Positions 1-8,380 of a stretch of 64,000 nucleotides of DNA are shown one piece after another. The DNA lies in NCBI GenBank assembly GCA_010092695.1, contig JAADJJ010000001.1, positions 558,001-622,000 of the forward strand. Reading direction: 5' to 3'. The notes under the pieces were generated by a model, which searched no databases, had not been told where the DNA came from, and saw nothing but the letters and a program-made list of their open reading frames with translations. This DNA is from Enterobacteriaceae bacterium 4M9 (lineage in GTDB: Bacteria > Pseudomonadota > Gammaproteobacteria > Enterobacterales > Enterobacteriaceae). Made by a program: the position numbers and the translations under genes. How positions within the stretch are numbered: position 1 is the first letter of the stretch; each line of letters begins with the position of its first letter.

Positions 1-1227
1 GGCGGTGCCGACCTGCGGCTGCGTTTTGCCGGGGATTCGCTGGGGGATCTCTATGCGCTTACCGGTGTGCTGTTGCCGGATACGCCGCCGTTTGAAACTG
101 ACGGGCGCCTGGTGGCCGAGCTTAACGGCAAAAATGGCTCGGTGTTCCGCTACCGCAATTTTAACGGGCGCATTGGCGACAGCGATATCCACGGCTCAAT
201 GGTGTACACCCAGGGTAAACCGCGGCCCAAGCTTGAGGGTGACCTGGTGTCGCGCCAGTTGCGTCTGGCAGACCTTGGCCCGCTGATTGGCGTGGACTCC
301 GGCAAAAAATCCAGCAGCCGGGAAACTAAGAAAACCAATGCTAACCAGCCGCTCGGCAAAGTCCTGCCTTATGACCGTTTTGAAACCGACAAGTGGGATG
401 TGATGGACGCTGACGTTCGCTTTAAAGGCCAGCGTATTGAACACGGCTCCTCACTGCCGCTCAGCAATCTTGATACCCACCTGATTTTGCGTAACGGCGA
501 CCTCAGACTGACGCCGCTGCGTTTTGGCATGGCGGGCGGGACCATCGACTCACAGATTCGGCTTGAGGGCGATAAAAAACCGATGCAGGGCAGGGCAGAA
601 ATCTCCGCGCGCCGGTTGCAGCTTAAACAACTGATGCCCAACGTGCAGTCGATGCAAAAGACGCTGGGTGAATTTAACGGCGATGCCGATATTCGCGGCA
701 CCGGTAACTCGGTGGCGGCGTTGCTTGGCTCCGGCAACGGCAATCTGAAGCTGTTAATGAACGACGGGCTTATCAGCCGTAACCTGATGGAAATTCTCGG
801 GCTGAACGTGGGCAACTTCATTGTGGGGCAAATTTTTGGTGATGACGAAGTGCGGGTCAACTGTGCGGCGGCCAACCTGGATTTGACCAACGGCGTGGCG
901 CGCCCGCGCATTTTCGCCTTTGATACCGAAAACGCCATCATCAACGTGACCGGCACGACAAGCTTTGCCAGCGAGCAGCTGGATTTGACCATCGACCCGG
1001 AGAGCAAGGGTATTCGCATCATCACGCTGCGCTCGCCGCTTTACGTGCGCGGGACGTTTAAAACCCCAAGCTATGGCGTCAAACCCGGGCCGCTGATTGC
1101 CCGCGGTGCGGTTGCCGCCGCGCTGGCAACGCTGGTGACGCCTGCGGCGGCGCTGCTGGCATTGATTTCGCCGTCTGAAGGTGATGCCAATCAATGCAGC
1201 ACTATTTTGTCGCAGATGAAGCGCTAA
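1..1227 (+). CDS. yhjG: AsmA-family protein YhjG, C-terminal part (5' end outside window)
   Basis: The frame is open from the first base, so this is the 3' part of a longer gene. The visible 408 residues match the AsmA/YhjG family: an LYALTG-VLLPDTPPF type segment near residues 18-32, a NLMEILGLNVGNF segment and a C-terminal Ala/Leu-rich stretch ending in a Cys-containing tail. AsmA-like proteins are inner-membrane anchored with a large periplasmic beta-rich region and are linked to lipid transport or outer-membrane homeostasis; that role is family knowledge. In E. coli yhjG lies next to yhjE, so linkage to yhjC-yhjD-yhjE here is conserved, although the gene order is rearranged. The last codons and the stop are repeated downstream in a 118-bp duplication. 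Confidence 0.85.
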   Translation, partial: GGADLRLRFAGDSLGDLYALTGVLLPDTPPFETDGRLVAELNGKNGSVFRYRNFNGRIGDSDIHGSMVYTQGKPRPKLEGDLVSRQLRLADLGPLIGVDSGKKSSSRETKKTNANQPLGKVLPYDRFETDKWDVMDADVRFKGQRIEHGSSLPLSNLDTHLILRNGDLRLTPLRFGMAGGTIDSQIRLEGDKKPMQGRAEISARRLQLKQLMPNVQSMQKTLGEFNGDADIRGTGNSVAALLGSGNGNLKLLMNDGLISRNLMEILGLNVGNFIVGQIFGDDEVRVNCAAANLDLTNGVARPRIFAFDTENAIINVTGTTSFASEQLDLTIDPESKGIRIITLRSPLYVRGTFKTPSYGVKPGPLIARGAVAAALATLVTPAAALLALISPSEGDANQCSTILSQMKR

Positions 1228-1445
1228 GTGGGATTGCCCTGCTGATAAACATCCCCAACGCCTGGGCGAAAAGCGGTGCGGTTAGCGTTTTCCAGGCGTA
1301 GGGCGGCGCAGGTAATGGTGAATTTTGCCGCAGATGAAGCGCTAAGTGAGATTGTTCTGCTGATAAACATCCCAACGCCCGGGCGAAAAGCGCTGCGGTT
1401 AGCGTTTTCCAGGCGTGGGGTGGCGCAGGCAACGGTGAGCATAAC
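1207..1445. repeat. Imperfect tandem duplication, about 118 bp x 2
   Basis: The segment starting at about 1207-1211 recurs from about 1325-1329 with a handful of substitutions and one single-base deletion. Copy one includes the last codons and stop of yhjG (CAGATGAAGCGCTAA); copy two repeats them as a non-coding pseudo-end. Each copy carries an internal inverted repeat, CGCCTGG facing CCAGGCG with GAAAA facing TTTTC inside it, so each could fold into a hairpin. No gene is seen in the gap. It may be a local duplication or a pair of small palindromic repeats. Confidence 0.8.
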
Positions 1446-1509
1446 GCCACCCAGCGTGCCCACAACTGACTGGCCGCACCTTTTACGCACTGGCGCGGCC
1501 AGACCACGG

Positions 1510-2268
1510 CTACAGGAACATCCCGCCCGACACTTCTACACGCTGCGCGTTCATCCAGCCCAGTTCGTCGCTGAGCAGCGCCGCAATGGCATCACCGATA
1601 TCATCAGGCTCGCCCACGCGCCCCAGCGCCGTTTGCGCAGCAACAAACTGGTTAAGCTGTGCATTGTCGCGCACCGCGCCGCCGCCAAAATCGGTGGCAA
1701 TCGCGCCCGGCGCAATGATATTCGCCGTAATCCGGCGCTCGCCCAGCTCTTTTGCCAGGTAGTGGGTCAGCACCTCCATGGCCCCTTTCATTGAGGCATA
1801 GGCGGCGTAGCCAGGCAGCGCAAAGCGCGTCAGCCCGCTTGACACGTTCAGGATACGCCCGCCGTCGGCGATCAGCGGCAGCAGCGTTTGTGTGAGAAAA
1901 AATGGTCCTTTGAAATGGAGATTGAACAGCGCATCAAAATCCTCCTCGCGGGTTTGCGCAATAGCGGCGTGCAGCCCGGTTCCGGCGTTATTGAGTAAGT
2001 AATCGACATTATCGCGCTGCCATACCTGGCGTAACTGTTCTGTCACCTGCTGTGCAAAACCGGCAAAGCTGCGGCTGTCGGCCACATCCAGCGCCAGCGC
2101 AACCGCTCTGGCCCCGCGTTGCTCCACTTCCCGCACCACCGCGCGTGCTTCTTCTTCCCGGCTGCGGAAGGTGAACACGGAATCAATTCCCCGTTCAGCC
2201 AGCTTCAGAACGGCATTTTTACCCAATCCACGGCTGCCGCCGGTCACTAATGCGATACGTTGTGTCAT
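1510..2268 (-). CDS. Classical SDR-family oxidoreductase
   Basis: A 252-residue cytoplasmic NAD(P)-dependent short-chain dehydrogenase. It shows the TGGSRGLG cofactor-binding glycine motif near residue 9, NNAG near residue 92, a catalytic Ser in NVSSG and the YASMK catalytic Tyr/Lys around residues 157-161. The start is supported by an AAAGGGG Shine-Dalgarno 5 nt upstream. It is divergent from the LysR regulator at 2387 with a 118-bp shared intergenic region, the usual arrangement for a LysR target. The substrate cannot be read from sequence. Confidence 0.85.
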   Translation of the reverse strand: MTQRIALVTGGSRGLGKNAVLKLAERGIDSVFTFRSREEEARAVVREVEQRGARAVALALDVADSRSFAGFAQQVTEQLRQVWQRDNVDYLLNNAGTGLHAAIAQTREEDFDALFNLHFKGPFFLTQTLLPLIADGGRILNVSSGLTRFALPGYAAYASMKGAMEVLTHYLAKELGERRITANIIAPGAIATDFGGGAVRDNAQLNQFVAAQTALGRVGEPDDIGDAIAALLSDELGWMNAQRVEVSGGMFL

Positions 2269-2386
2269 GTTTTGCCCCTTTCTGGATAACTGTGTATGGA
2301 GAAAAAGCTTATTGGATGCTAATAAAGCAATAAAGATGCGCAGATGCGCTTTACTGTTTTACTCATAACAACAATACGCCGCCGAT

Positions 2387-3286
2387 ATGGATAAAATTCA
2401 TGCAATGCAGCTTTTCGTGAGAGTCGCCGAACTGGCGAGCTTTTCACGCGCAGCTGAGACCCTGAGCCTGCCAAAGGGCAGCGTCTCGCGACAGATTCAG
2501 TCGCTGGAAAACACGCTCGGCACCCGTTTGCTGCACCGCACCACGCGCCGCGTGCAACTCACCCAGGACGGCCTGATTTACTACGAGCGCTGCCGGGATT
2601 TGCTCGCCAATCTGGACGAACTGGACAGCCTGTTTTTGCACGATCCCACCAGCGTGAGCGGGCGTCTGCGCGTTGATATGCCGGTGAGCATTGCCCGTAA
2701 TCTGGTTATCCCGCGTCTGCCTGCGTTTTTGCAGCAGTATCCCGGCATAGAACTTGAGCTTAGCAGCAGCGACCGCCTGGTGGATGTGGTGCAGGAAGGG
2801 TTTGACTGCGTGGTGCGCGTTGGTGTGCTGCGTGATTCCGGCCTGGTGGCGCGCCAGCTTGGCAAGCTGACCCAGCTTAACTGCGCCAGCCCCGGCTACC
2901 TTGAGCGCTTCGGCTGGCCACAAAGCCCGGATGAGCTGACCTCTCACGCGCTGGTGCATTACGCCGCCACGCTCGGCGTGCGCCCGCCGGGGTTTGAAAT
3001 CTGGCGCGACGGCCAGGTGCAGTGGATAAAAACCGGCGGCGTGCTGACGGTCAACAGCACCGAAACCTACCATGCTGCCTGCCTCGCCGGGCTTGGCATC
3101 ATTCAGGTGCCGCGCGTGGGCGTGCGTGAAGCGTTACGCAGCGGTGAACTGGTGGAAGTATTGCCGCAGTATCGTGCCGCACCGCTGCCGGTGTCGCTTA
3201 TCTGGCCGCACCGGCGCAATTTGTCGCGCCGGGTGCATCTGTTTATGGAGTGGCTCTCGGAGGTGATGAAAGCGTATGTGGATTAA
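2387..3286 (+). CDS. yhjC: LysR-family transcriptional regulator YhjC
   Basis: 299 residues with an N-terminal winged helix-turn-helix (residues about 3-60, including the FSRAAETLSLPKGSVSRQIQ-type recognition region) and a C-terminal substrate-binding effector domain. The N-terminus closely resembles E. coli YhjC as I recall it, and the gene precedes yhjD and yhjE as in E. coli. It is divergent from the SDR gene, which is its most likely target. The effector is unknown. Confidence 0.85.
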   Translation: MDKIHAMQLFVRVAELASFSRAAETLSLPKGSVSRQIQSLENTLGTRLLHRTTRRVQLTQDGLIYYERCRDLLANLDELDSLFLHDPTSVSGRLRVDMPVSIARNLVIPRLPAFLQQYPGIELELSSSDRLVDVVQEGFDCVVRVGVLRDSGLVARQLGKLTQLNCASPGYLERFGWPQSPDELTSHALVHYAATLGVRPPGFEIWRDGQVQWIKTGGVLTVNSTETYHAACLAGLGIIQVPRVGVREALRSGELVEVLPQYRAAPLPVSLIWPHRRNLSRRVHLFMEWLSEVMKAYVD

Positions 3287-3386
3287 CCATCTGGCACCCG
3301 TTGTCTGAGGTATCGGCCATATCCGTTAGCGTCAGGTCTATAATTTCATTAAGATCGGGCCAACCCCCTAAAGGACTATGGAGCCA

Positions 3387-4424
3387 ATGCGTACATCTGA
3401 TAACGAAAAACGCCCCACCCGCGACCTGAACTACACGCCGGTCGTGAATCTGGATAAATCGTCATCCGACGAGAAAGAGGGCAAAGAAAACAGCGCTATC
3501 GCGGGCAAATTGCAGCACGTGAACAAAACCGTGAAGCGTATTGAGCGCAACCCGATGGTGGCGCACATCCTGCGCGCCGTGGAGCGCTTTAACGACCGTC
3601 TTGGCAACCAGTTTGGCGCCGCCATTACCTATTTCTCGTTTTTGTCGCTGATCCCCATTTTGATGGTGAGCTTCGCCAGCGCGGGTTACATTCTCGCCTC
3701 GCACCCCACCTTGTTGCAGGATATCTTCGATAAAATCCTCGCTAACGTCAGCGACCCCACGCTTGCCCAGACGCTGAAAAGCACCATTAACACGGCGGTT
3801 CAGCAGCGTACCACCGTTGGACTGGTGGGGCTTGCGGTGGCGCTCTATTCCGGGATTAACTGGATGGGCAACCTGCGTGAAGCGGTGCGCGCTCAGTCGC
3901 GCGATGTCTGGGAACGCGCCCCGCAGGATGAAGAGAAAATCTGGATTAAATACCTGCGCGACTTTATTTCGCTGATTGGCCTGCTGATTGCGCTGATCGT
4001 CACGCTCTCAATCACCTCGATTGCCGGTTCTGCCCAGGCGTTGATTATCAGCCTGCTGCACCTGGATTACATTGAGTGGCTCAAGCCCGCCTGGCGGCTG
4101 ATTGGGCTGGCGATTTCGATTTTTGCTAACTATCTGCTGTTCTTCTGGATTTTCTGGCGCCTGCCGCGCCATCGCCCGCGTAAAAAAGCGCTGATGCGCG
4201 GTACGCTTATCGCGGCAATCGGCTTTGAGGTGATTAAAATCATCATGACCTGGACGCTGCCAACGCTTGTGAAATCACCGTCTGGCGCGGCCTTTGGTTC
4301 TGTGCTGGGGCTGATGGCGTTCTTCTATTTCTTTGCGCGCCTGACGCTATTTTGTGCGGCCTGGATTGCCACCGCCGAGTACAAAGATGATAAACCGATG
4401 CCGGGCAGACGCCCGCACCAGTAA
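3387..4424 (+). CDS. yhjD: YihY/BrkB-family inner-membrane protein YhjD
   Basis: 345 residues from the chosen ATG. The family has about six transmembrane segments; visible hydrophobic blocks follow a charged cytoplasmic N-terminus of about 60 residues. Highly conserved segments such as FNDRLGNQFGAAITYFSFLS and a YSGINWMGNLREA-type stretch match E. coli YhjD. An in-frame ATG at 3378 gives three more residues, but AAGGA at 3371-3375 lies only 2 nt from it and 11 nt from 3387, so the start is uncertain by three codons. E. coli YhjD has been linked genetically to lipid A/Kdo precursor export suppressors; that is family knowledge. Confidence 0.85.
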   Translation: MRTSDNEKRPTRDLNYTPVVNLDKSSSDEKEGKENSAIAGKLQHVNKTVKRIERNPMVAHILRAVERFNDRLGNQFGAAITYFSFLSLIPILMVSFASAGYILASHPTLLQDIFDKILANVSDPTLAQTLKSTINTAVQQRTTVGLVGLAVALYSGINWMGNLREAVRAQSRDVWERAPQDEEKIWIKYLRDFISLIGLLIALIVTLSITSIAGSAQALIISLLHLDYIEWLKPAWRLIGLAISIFANYLLFFWIFWRLPRHRPRKKALMRGTLIAAIGFEVIKIIMTWTLPTLVKSPSGAAFGSVLGLMAFFYFFARLTLFCAAWIATAEYKDDKPMPGRRPHQ

Positions 4425-4437
4425 TCCTTTACCTGTG

Positions 4438-4465
4438 CTCCCCCGCAGCGCCCGGCTCGGGGGAG
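4438..4465 (+). terminator. Hairpin after yhjD, possible terminator or attenuator
   Basis: An 8-bp perfect stem (CTCCCCCG facing CGGGGGAG) with a 12-nt loop lies 14 nt after the yhjD stop. No T-run follows, so Rho-independent termination is doubtful. It may stabilise the yhjD mRNA 3' end. Confidence 0.4.
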
Positions 4466-4631
4466 TGAAAATTCAGCACGAAAATCCACCCGGTAACTTT
4501 TATTTAACCAGAATGCAGTTCAATCCTCTGATTATGCAGTAAATAACAGTTGCTTGCGTTTGCTCCGTTCGTTAATCACACATTATCCACTTTTTGCCTG
4601 TTTTTTGCTCAGTTCGCGCCCGGCGCGTGCG

Positions 4632-4661
4632 TTGAAATGTCGCTTTTGCTGTGCGTAATAT
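4632..4661 (+). promoter_or_regulatory. Candidate sigma-70 promoter of yhjE
   Basis: TTGAAA at 4632-4637 and TAATAT at 4656-4661 are separated by 18 nt and lie 41 nt upstream of the yhjE ATG. It is the best promoter match in the 277-bp yhjD-yhjE gap. Confidence 0.45.
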
Positions 4662-4701
4662 GGGCGTTCGTTTGTTCAAAAAACATCAATAAGAAAACCG
4701 T

Positions 4702-6024
4702 ATGCAAGCATCAATTGCCACACCTGTCGATACCGACCAGACCGCGCCCGTCAACTCGCGCGGCAAGGTGGTGGTTGCCTCACTGATAGGCACCGCCATC
4801 GAATTTTTTGATTTCTATATCTACGCTACTGCCGCAGTGATTGTGTTTCCGCACATCTTCTTCCCGCAGGGCGATGCCACTGCCGCCACGCTACAGTCGC
4901 TCGCCACCTTTGCGATTGCCTTTATTGCGCGCCCGGTGGGCTCGGCGCTGTTCGGCCACTTTGGCGACAAAGTCGGGCGCAAGGCAACGCTGGTGGCCTC
5001 GCTGCTGACGATGGGCATTTCAACCGTGCTGATTGGCCTGCTGCCAGGTTATGAAACCATTGGCGTGCTGGCACCTTTGCTGCTGGCGCTGGCGCGCTTC
5101 GGCCAGGGGCTGGGCCTGGGCGGTGAATGGGGCGGGGCGGCGCTGCTCGCCACTGAAAACGCCCCTGCACACAAGCGCGCGCTGTACGGCTCTTTCCCAC
5201 AGCTTGGCGCGCCGATTGGCTTTTTCTTTGCCAACGGCACCTTCCTGCTGCTCTCCTGGTTGCTCACCGACGAGCAGTTTATGAGCTGGGGCTGGCGTAT
5301 CCCGTTTATCTTCTCTGCGGTACTGGTGCTGATTGGCCTTTATGTGCGCGTCTCGCTGCATGAAAGCCCGGTGTTCACCAAAGTGGCTAAAGAAGGTAAA
5401 CGCGTGAAAGTGCCGCTTGGCACGCTGCTGACAAAGCACATGCGCGCCACCATTCTCGGCACCTTCATTATGCTGGCAACCTATACGCTGTTTTACATCA
5501 TGACGGTGTATTCCATGACCTACAGCACCGCCGCCGTGCCAAACGGCCTCGGTTTCTCGCGTAACAGCGTGCTGTGGATGCTGATGATGGCGGTCATTGG
5601 TTTTGGTGTGATGGTGCCGATTGCCGGGATGCTGGCCGATGCCTTTGGCCGGCGCAAAAGCATGATTGTCATTACCTCGCTGATTCTGCTGTTTGCGCTG
5701 TTTATGTTCCAGCCGCTGCTCGGTTCGGGCAATCAGGGGCTGGTGATGGTGTTCCTGCTGGTGGGCTTAAGCCTGATGGGCCTGACCTTCGGCCCGATGG
5801 GCGCGCTGCTGCCGGAACTGTTTCCGACCGAAGTGCGCTACACCGGCGCCTCGTTCTCGTATAACGTCGCCTCCATTCTGGGTGCGTCTGTTGCGCCGTG
5901 GATTGCGGCCTGGCTGCAAACCACCTATGGCTTGTTCTGGGTGGGCGTTTACCTGGCCAGCATGGCCGTGATTACGCTTATCGCCCTGATTTGTATACAC
6001 GAGACGAAGCATCAGTCGCTGTGA
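4702..6024 (+). CDS. yhjE: MFS metabolite:H+ symporter YhjE
   Basis: 440 residues, 12 transmembrane segments expected for the MHS (metabolite:H+ symporter) branch of the major facilitator superfamily. Family marks include the IGTAIEFFDFYIYATAA segment in TM1, the GHFGDKVGRK loop 2-3 motif near residue 89, RFGQGLGLGGEWGGA, and MSWGWRIPF. It acts at the inner membrane. It follows yhjD as in E. coli but has its own candidate promoter. The substrate is unknown; MHS relatives carry organic acids or osmolytes. Confidence 0.9.
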   Translation: MQASIATPVDTDQTAPVNSRGKVVVASLIGTAIEFFDFYIYATAAVIVFPHIFFPQGDATAATLQSLATFAIAFIARPVGSALFGHFGDKVGRKATLVASLLTMGISTVLIGLLPGYETIGVLAPLLLALARFGQGLGLGGEWGGAALLATENAPAHKRALYGSFPQLGAPIGFFFANGTFLLLSWLLTDEQFMSWGWRIPFIFSAVLVLIGLYVRVSLHESPVFTKVAKEGKRVKVPLGTLLTKHMRATILGTFIMLATYTLFYIMTVYSMTYSTAAVPNGLGFSRNSVLWMLMMAVIGFGVMVPIAGMLADAFGRRKSMIVITSLILLFALFMFQPLLGSGNQGLVMVFLLVGLSLMGLTFGPMGALLPELFPTEVRYTGASFSYNVASILGASVAPWIAAWLQTTYGLFWVGVYLASMAVITLIALICIHETKHQSL

Positions 6025-6030
6025 TCTTGT

Positions 6031-6063
6031 ACGGCTCCTCCTTGATAAGGGCGAGCCGTTTTT
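6031..6063 (+). terminator. Rho-independent terminator of yhjE
   Basis: ACGGCTC at 6031-6037 pairs with GAGCCGT at 6053-6059, followed by a T-run, 7 nt after the yhjE stop. Confidence 0.75.
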
Positions 6064-6076
6064 GCCTGTTCCCGCT

Positions 6077-6112
6077 AAAAAAATGCCAGCCGGTTCTCAC
6101 CTCGGCTGGCAT
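6077..6112 (-). terminator. Rho-independent terminator of the OB-fold gene
   Basis: A perfect 10-bp inverted repeat, ATGCCAGCCG at 6083-6092 facing CGGCTGGCAT at 6103-6112, has an A-run on its left side. Read on the minus strand this is a stem followed by T residues, downstream of the 6134-6535 gene. It separates two convergent genes. Confidence 0.75.
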
Positions 6113-6133
6113 CAGTCATCTGCATTTAACGAA

Positions 6134-6535
6134 TTAACGCTTTTCGAAATGGCTAACCCGCAGGCGATAGGGGGTTTGTTTTTTATCTAACGCGCCCAGT
6201 ACGCTGACGTTATCCCCGGGCGCTACGGCGGCGTTGCGTAGCACTGCGGCGGGGATGACAGCGTCGATTTGCCCGCTGTCGTCGCGTAACAGGTACACAT
6301 CTTCGCCCTGTTTTTTCTCCAGCCTTCCCTGAATTTGCACGCTGGTGCCGTCGGCCAGCCGGCCGGCCTGGGCAATGGTGACTCGGTGGGCTTCTTCTGG
6401 AGGAAGTGAGGGTTCTGCATCGCTATGCGTCAGTTGATGTGGGGTTTGCGGTGCGCTGGACTGCGTCTCTTCGGCCTGCACCGCCATAAGCGGGAAAAAG
6501 GTGCTAACAAGGACAATCAGTTTCCAGTGTTTCAT
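6134..6535 (-). CDS. Periplasmic YgiW/YdeI-family (BOF) OB-fold protein
   Basis: 133 residues. An N-terminal signal peptide of about 21 residues (KHWKLIVLVSTFFPLMAVQA) is followed by a low-complexity linker and an OB-fold domain (residues about 50-133) with the family signature of AGRLADGTSVQIQGRL, LLRDDSG and VIPAAV. The BOF family includes E. coli YgiW and YdeI, periplasmic stress-tolerance proteins. The start has AGGAGC 6 nt upstream. Paralogue identity is not resolved. Confidence 0.8.
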   Translation of the reverse strand: MKHWKLIVLVSTFFPLMAVQAEETQSSAPQTPHQLTHSDAEPSLPPEEAHRVTIAQAGRLADGTSVQIQGRLEKKQGEDVYLLRDDSGQIDAVIPAAVLRNAAVAPGDNVSVLGALDKKQTPYRLRVSHFEKR

Positions 6536-6775
6536 CAGGTGCTCCTGTACTCAGCCATGGGTAAAGCCTGGCACACGCCAGCTATTTTCCCCACTGATAA
6601 GCCCGTGGTGGCACAACCTGCCAGATTACAAACAGACGCAGAAGACAGGCTTAATGGATTGAGTTCGGCGGGGGCGGCAGGGGTGAGTAAATAGGATTTT
6701 TCCAGGTATTAGGGTGGTTTACACTGCAATATCGCTGTCACATTGTGATCTTACACTCATTTCTGAGTAATCAGG

Positions 6776-6803
6776 TTGCCAGTTCTACGCGAGTAGATAA
6801 AGT
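6776..6803 (+). promoter_or_regulatory. Candidate promoter of the MFS-lacI-nucleoside hydrolase operon
   Basis: TTGCCA at 6776-6781 and TAAAGT at 6798-6803 are 16 nt apart. The first palindromic operator fills the spacer exactly, the classical position for repression by steric block. The -10 match is only partial. Confidence 0.35.
6784..6797 (+). promoter_or_regulatory. LacI-type operator O1
   Basis: TCTACGCGAGTAGA is a hyphenated palindrome (TCTAC-n-CG-n-GTAGA) with the central CpG typical of LacI/GalR sites. An identical copy lies 43 bp downstream. The probable binder is the LacI protein encoded at 8381. Confidence 0.65.
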
Positions 6804-6826
6804 ATATGGCGCATCATAAGCAGGAG

Positions 6827-6840
6827 TCTACGCGAGTAGA
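6827..6840 (+). promoter_or_regulatory. LacI-type operator O2
   Basis: This is identical to O1 (14 of 14 bases). Centre-to-centre distance is 43 bp, about four helical turns, so both sites face the same side of the DNA. Confidence 0.65.
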
Positions 6841-6847
6841 TATCGCT

Positions 6848-6861
6848 TTTACGCGAATGAA
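6848..6861 (+). promoter_or_regulatory. Weak third LacI-type operator-like site
   Basis: TTTACGCGAATGAA matches the O1/O2 sequence at 10 of 14 positions and is centred 21 bp (two turns) after O2. It lies upstream of the chosen ATG at 6892. Confidence 0.35.
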
Positions 6862-6891
6862 ATGGATATTCCAACACCGGGGAATTTTTAC

Positions 6892-8286
6892 ATGAGCATC
6901 GATACTTCCGCTGTGCCAACTGGCGATGCGGTTCATGCAGCACAGGAACGCCTGGCGACAGATGAAGGACGCAGAGACTTCCGGCGCGCCACGTTTTCCT
7001 GCTGGCTTGGCACAACGATGGAGTACGCTGACTTTGCGCTATACGGCCTTGCCGCAGGCATTATCTTTGGGGATGTTTTTTTCCCCGAGGCAACGCCGGT
7101 CATGGCGCTTCTCTCAAGCTTTGCTGCCTGGTCGGTGGGCTTTATCGCCCGTCCGATAGGCGCACTGCTGTTTGGCTGGATTGGTGACCGTCACGGCCGC
7201 AAGGTCGTGATGGTCTCTACTATTGCCTTAATGGGGCTGTCTACAACCCTGATAGGCCTGATTCCGAGCTACGCATCTATCGGCGTGTGGGCGCCGACTT
7301 GTCTTGTTATTCTGCGCTTCTCCCAAGGGCTGGGTGCGGGCGCAGAACTGTCCGGCGGCACCGTGATGCTGGGCGAATACGCTCCGCCAAAGCGGCGTGG
7401 GCTGGTGTCTTCCGTTATTGCGTTAGGTTCTAACAGCGGCACGCTGCTGGCATCACTCATCTGGTTGCTGGTGCTACAGATGGATAAAGAGAGCCTGATG
7501 AGCTGGGGCTGGCGTATTCCGTTCCTGGGCAGCATGCTGATTGCCATCGTGGCGCTGTTTATTCGCCGTCACATGCGCGAGACGCCGGTGTTTGAGCGCC
7601 AGAAAGCGCTGCTCGAAGCCCAGCGCCGTGAGGCGATGGAGCGTGGCGCTGTGGCGCAGCAGCAGGATACCCGCAGCTTCTGGCGTCGTACCCGCGCATT
7701 CTGGACCATGGTGGGCCTGCGTATTGGCGAGAATGGCCCGTCCTACCTGGCACAGGGCTTTATCATTGGCTATGTGGCAAAAGTGCTGATGGTCGATAAA
7801 TCCGTGCCGACCACTGCCGTATTTATCGCGTCGTTGCTGGGTTTTGCGATTATTCCGCTGGCAGGCTGGTTGTCTGACCGTTTTGGCCGCCGCATCACCT
7901 ATCGCTGGTTCTGTTTCTTACTGATTCTTTACGCGTTCCCGGCCTTTATGCTGCTGGACTCCCGTGACCCGATGATTGTCATCCCGACCATTGTTGTTGG
8001 CATGTCGCTGGCGTCGCTGGGTATCTTTGGCGTGCAGGCGGCGTGGGGCGTGGAACTGTTTGGCGTGACAAACCGTTACACCAAAATGGCGGTGGCGAAA
8101 GAGTTGGGTTCAATTATCTCCGGCGGTACGGCACCGCTGGTCGCCGCCGCACTGCTGTCCTGGGCCGGACACTGGTGGCCGGTGGCAACCTACTTTATGG
8201 TGATGGCATCCATCGGGCTTATCACCACGTTCTTTGCACCTGAAACCCGCGGTCGAGATTTGAATTTGCCAGAAGACGCAATTTAA
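6892..8286 (+). CDS. MFS (MHS-type) transporter, probable nucleoside or related uptake
   Basis: 464 residues, 12-TM major facilitator of the same MHS branch as YhjE: the GTTMEYADFALYG segment in TM1, GWIGDRHGRK loop 2-3 motif, RFSQGLGAGAELSGG and MSWGWRIPF. I chose ATG 6892 because GGGGA lies 8 nt upstream; ATG 6862 is in frame but lacks a good Shine-Dalgarno and abuts the third operator. It heads an operon with a LacI regulator and a nucleoside hydrolase, so its cargo is inferred to be a nucleoside or ribosyl compound. That substrate call rests on context only. Confidence 0.8.
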   Translation: MSIDTSAVPTGDAVHAAQERLATDEGRRDFRRATFSCWLGTTMEYADFALYGLAAGIIFGDVFFPEATPVMALLSSFAAWSVGFIARPIGALLFGWIGDRHGRKVVMVSTIALMGLSTTLIGLIPSYASIGVWAPTCLVILRFSQGLGAGAELSGGTVMLGEYAPPKRRGLVSSVIALGSNSGTLLASLIWLLVLQMDKESLMSWGWRIPFLGSMLIAIVALFIRRHMRETPVFERQKALLEAQRREAMERGAVAQQQDTRSFWRRTRAFWTMVGLRIGENGPSYLAQGFIIGYVAKVLMVDKSVPTTAVFIASLLGFAIIPLAGWLSDRFGRRITYRWFCFLLILYAFPAFMLLDSRDPMIVIPTIVVGMSLASLGIFGVQAAWGVELFGVTNRYTKMAVAKELGSIISGGTAPLVAAALLSWAGHWWPVATYFMVMASIGLITTFFAPETRGRDLNLPEDAI

Positions 8287-8380
8287 CGGATTTAGTTTGC
8301 GGGCAAGGATTTTTGCGGGGCAGCAGGGTATTCTGTTGTCCCGCAGTTCTTATTTTGCAGCGCAATCAGGCAGGTATTGA

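Larger units (their letters stand above)
6536..6891. other. Regulatory gap between the OB-fold gene and the MFS operon
   Basis: A 356-bp divergent gap. Its right half holds the LacI-type operators and candidate promoter described separately; its left half is the leader of the OB-fold gene. No further gene is supported. Confidence 0.7.

Noticed and set aside
369..1025. Long antisense open frame opposite yhjG
   Set aside because: It lies wholly within a well-supported gene and encodes no recognisable domain; it is a codon-bias shadow.
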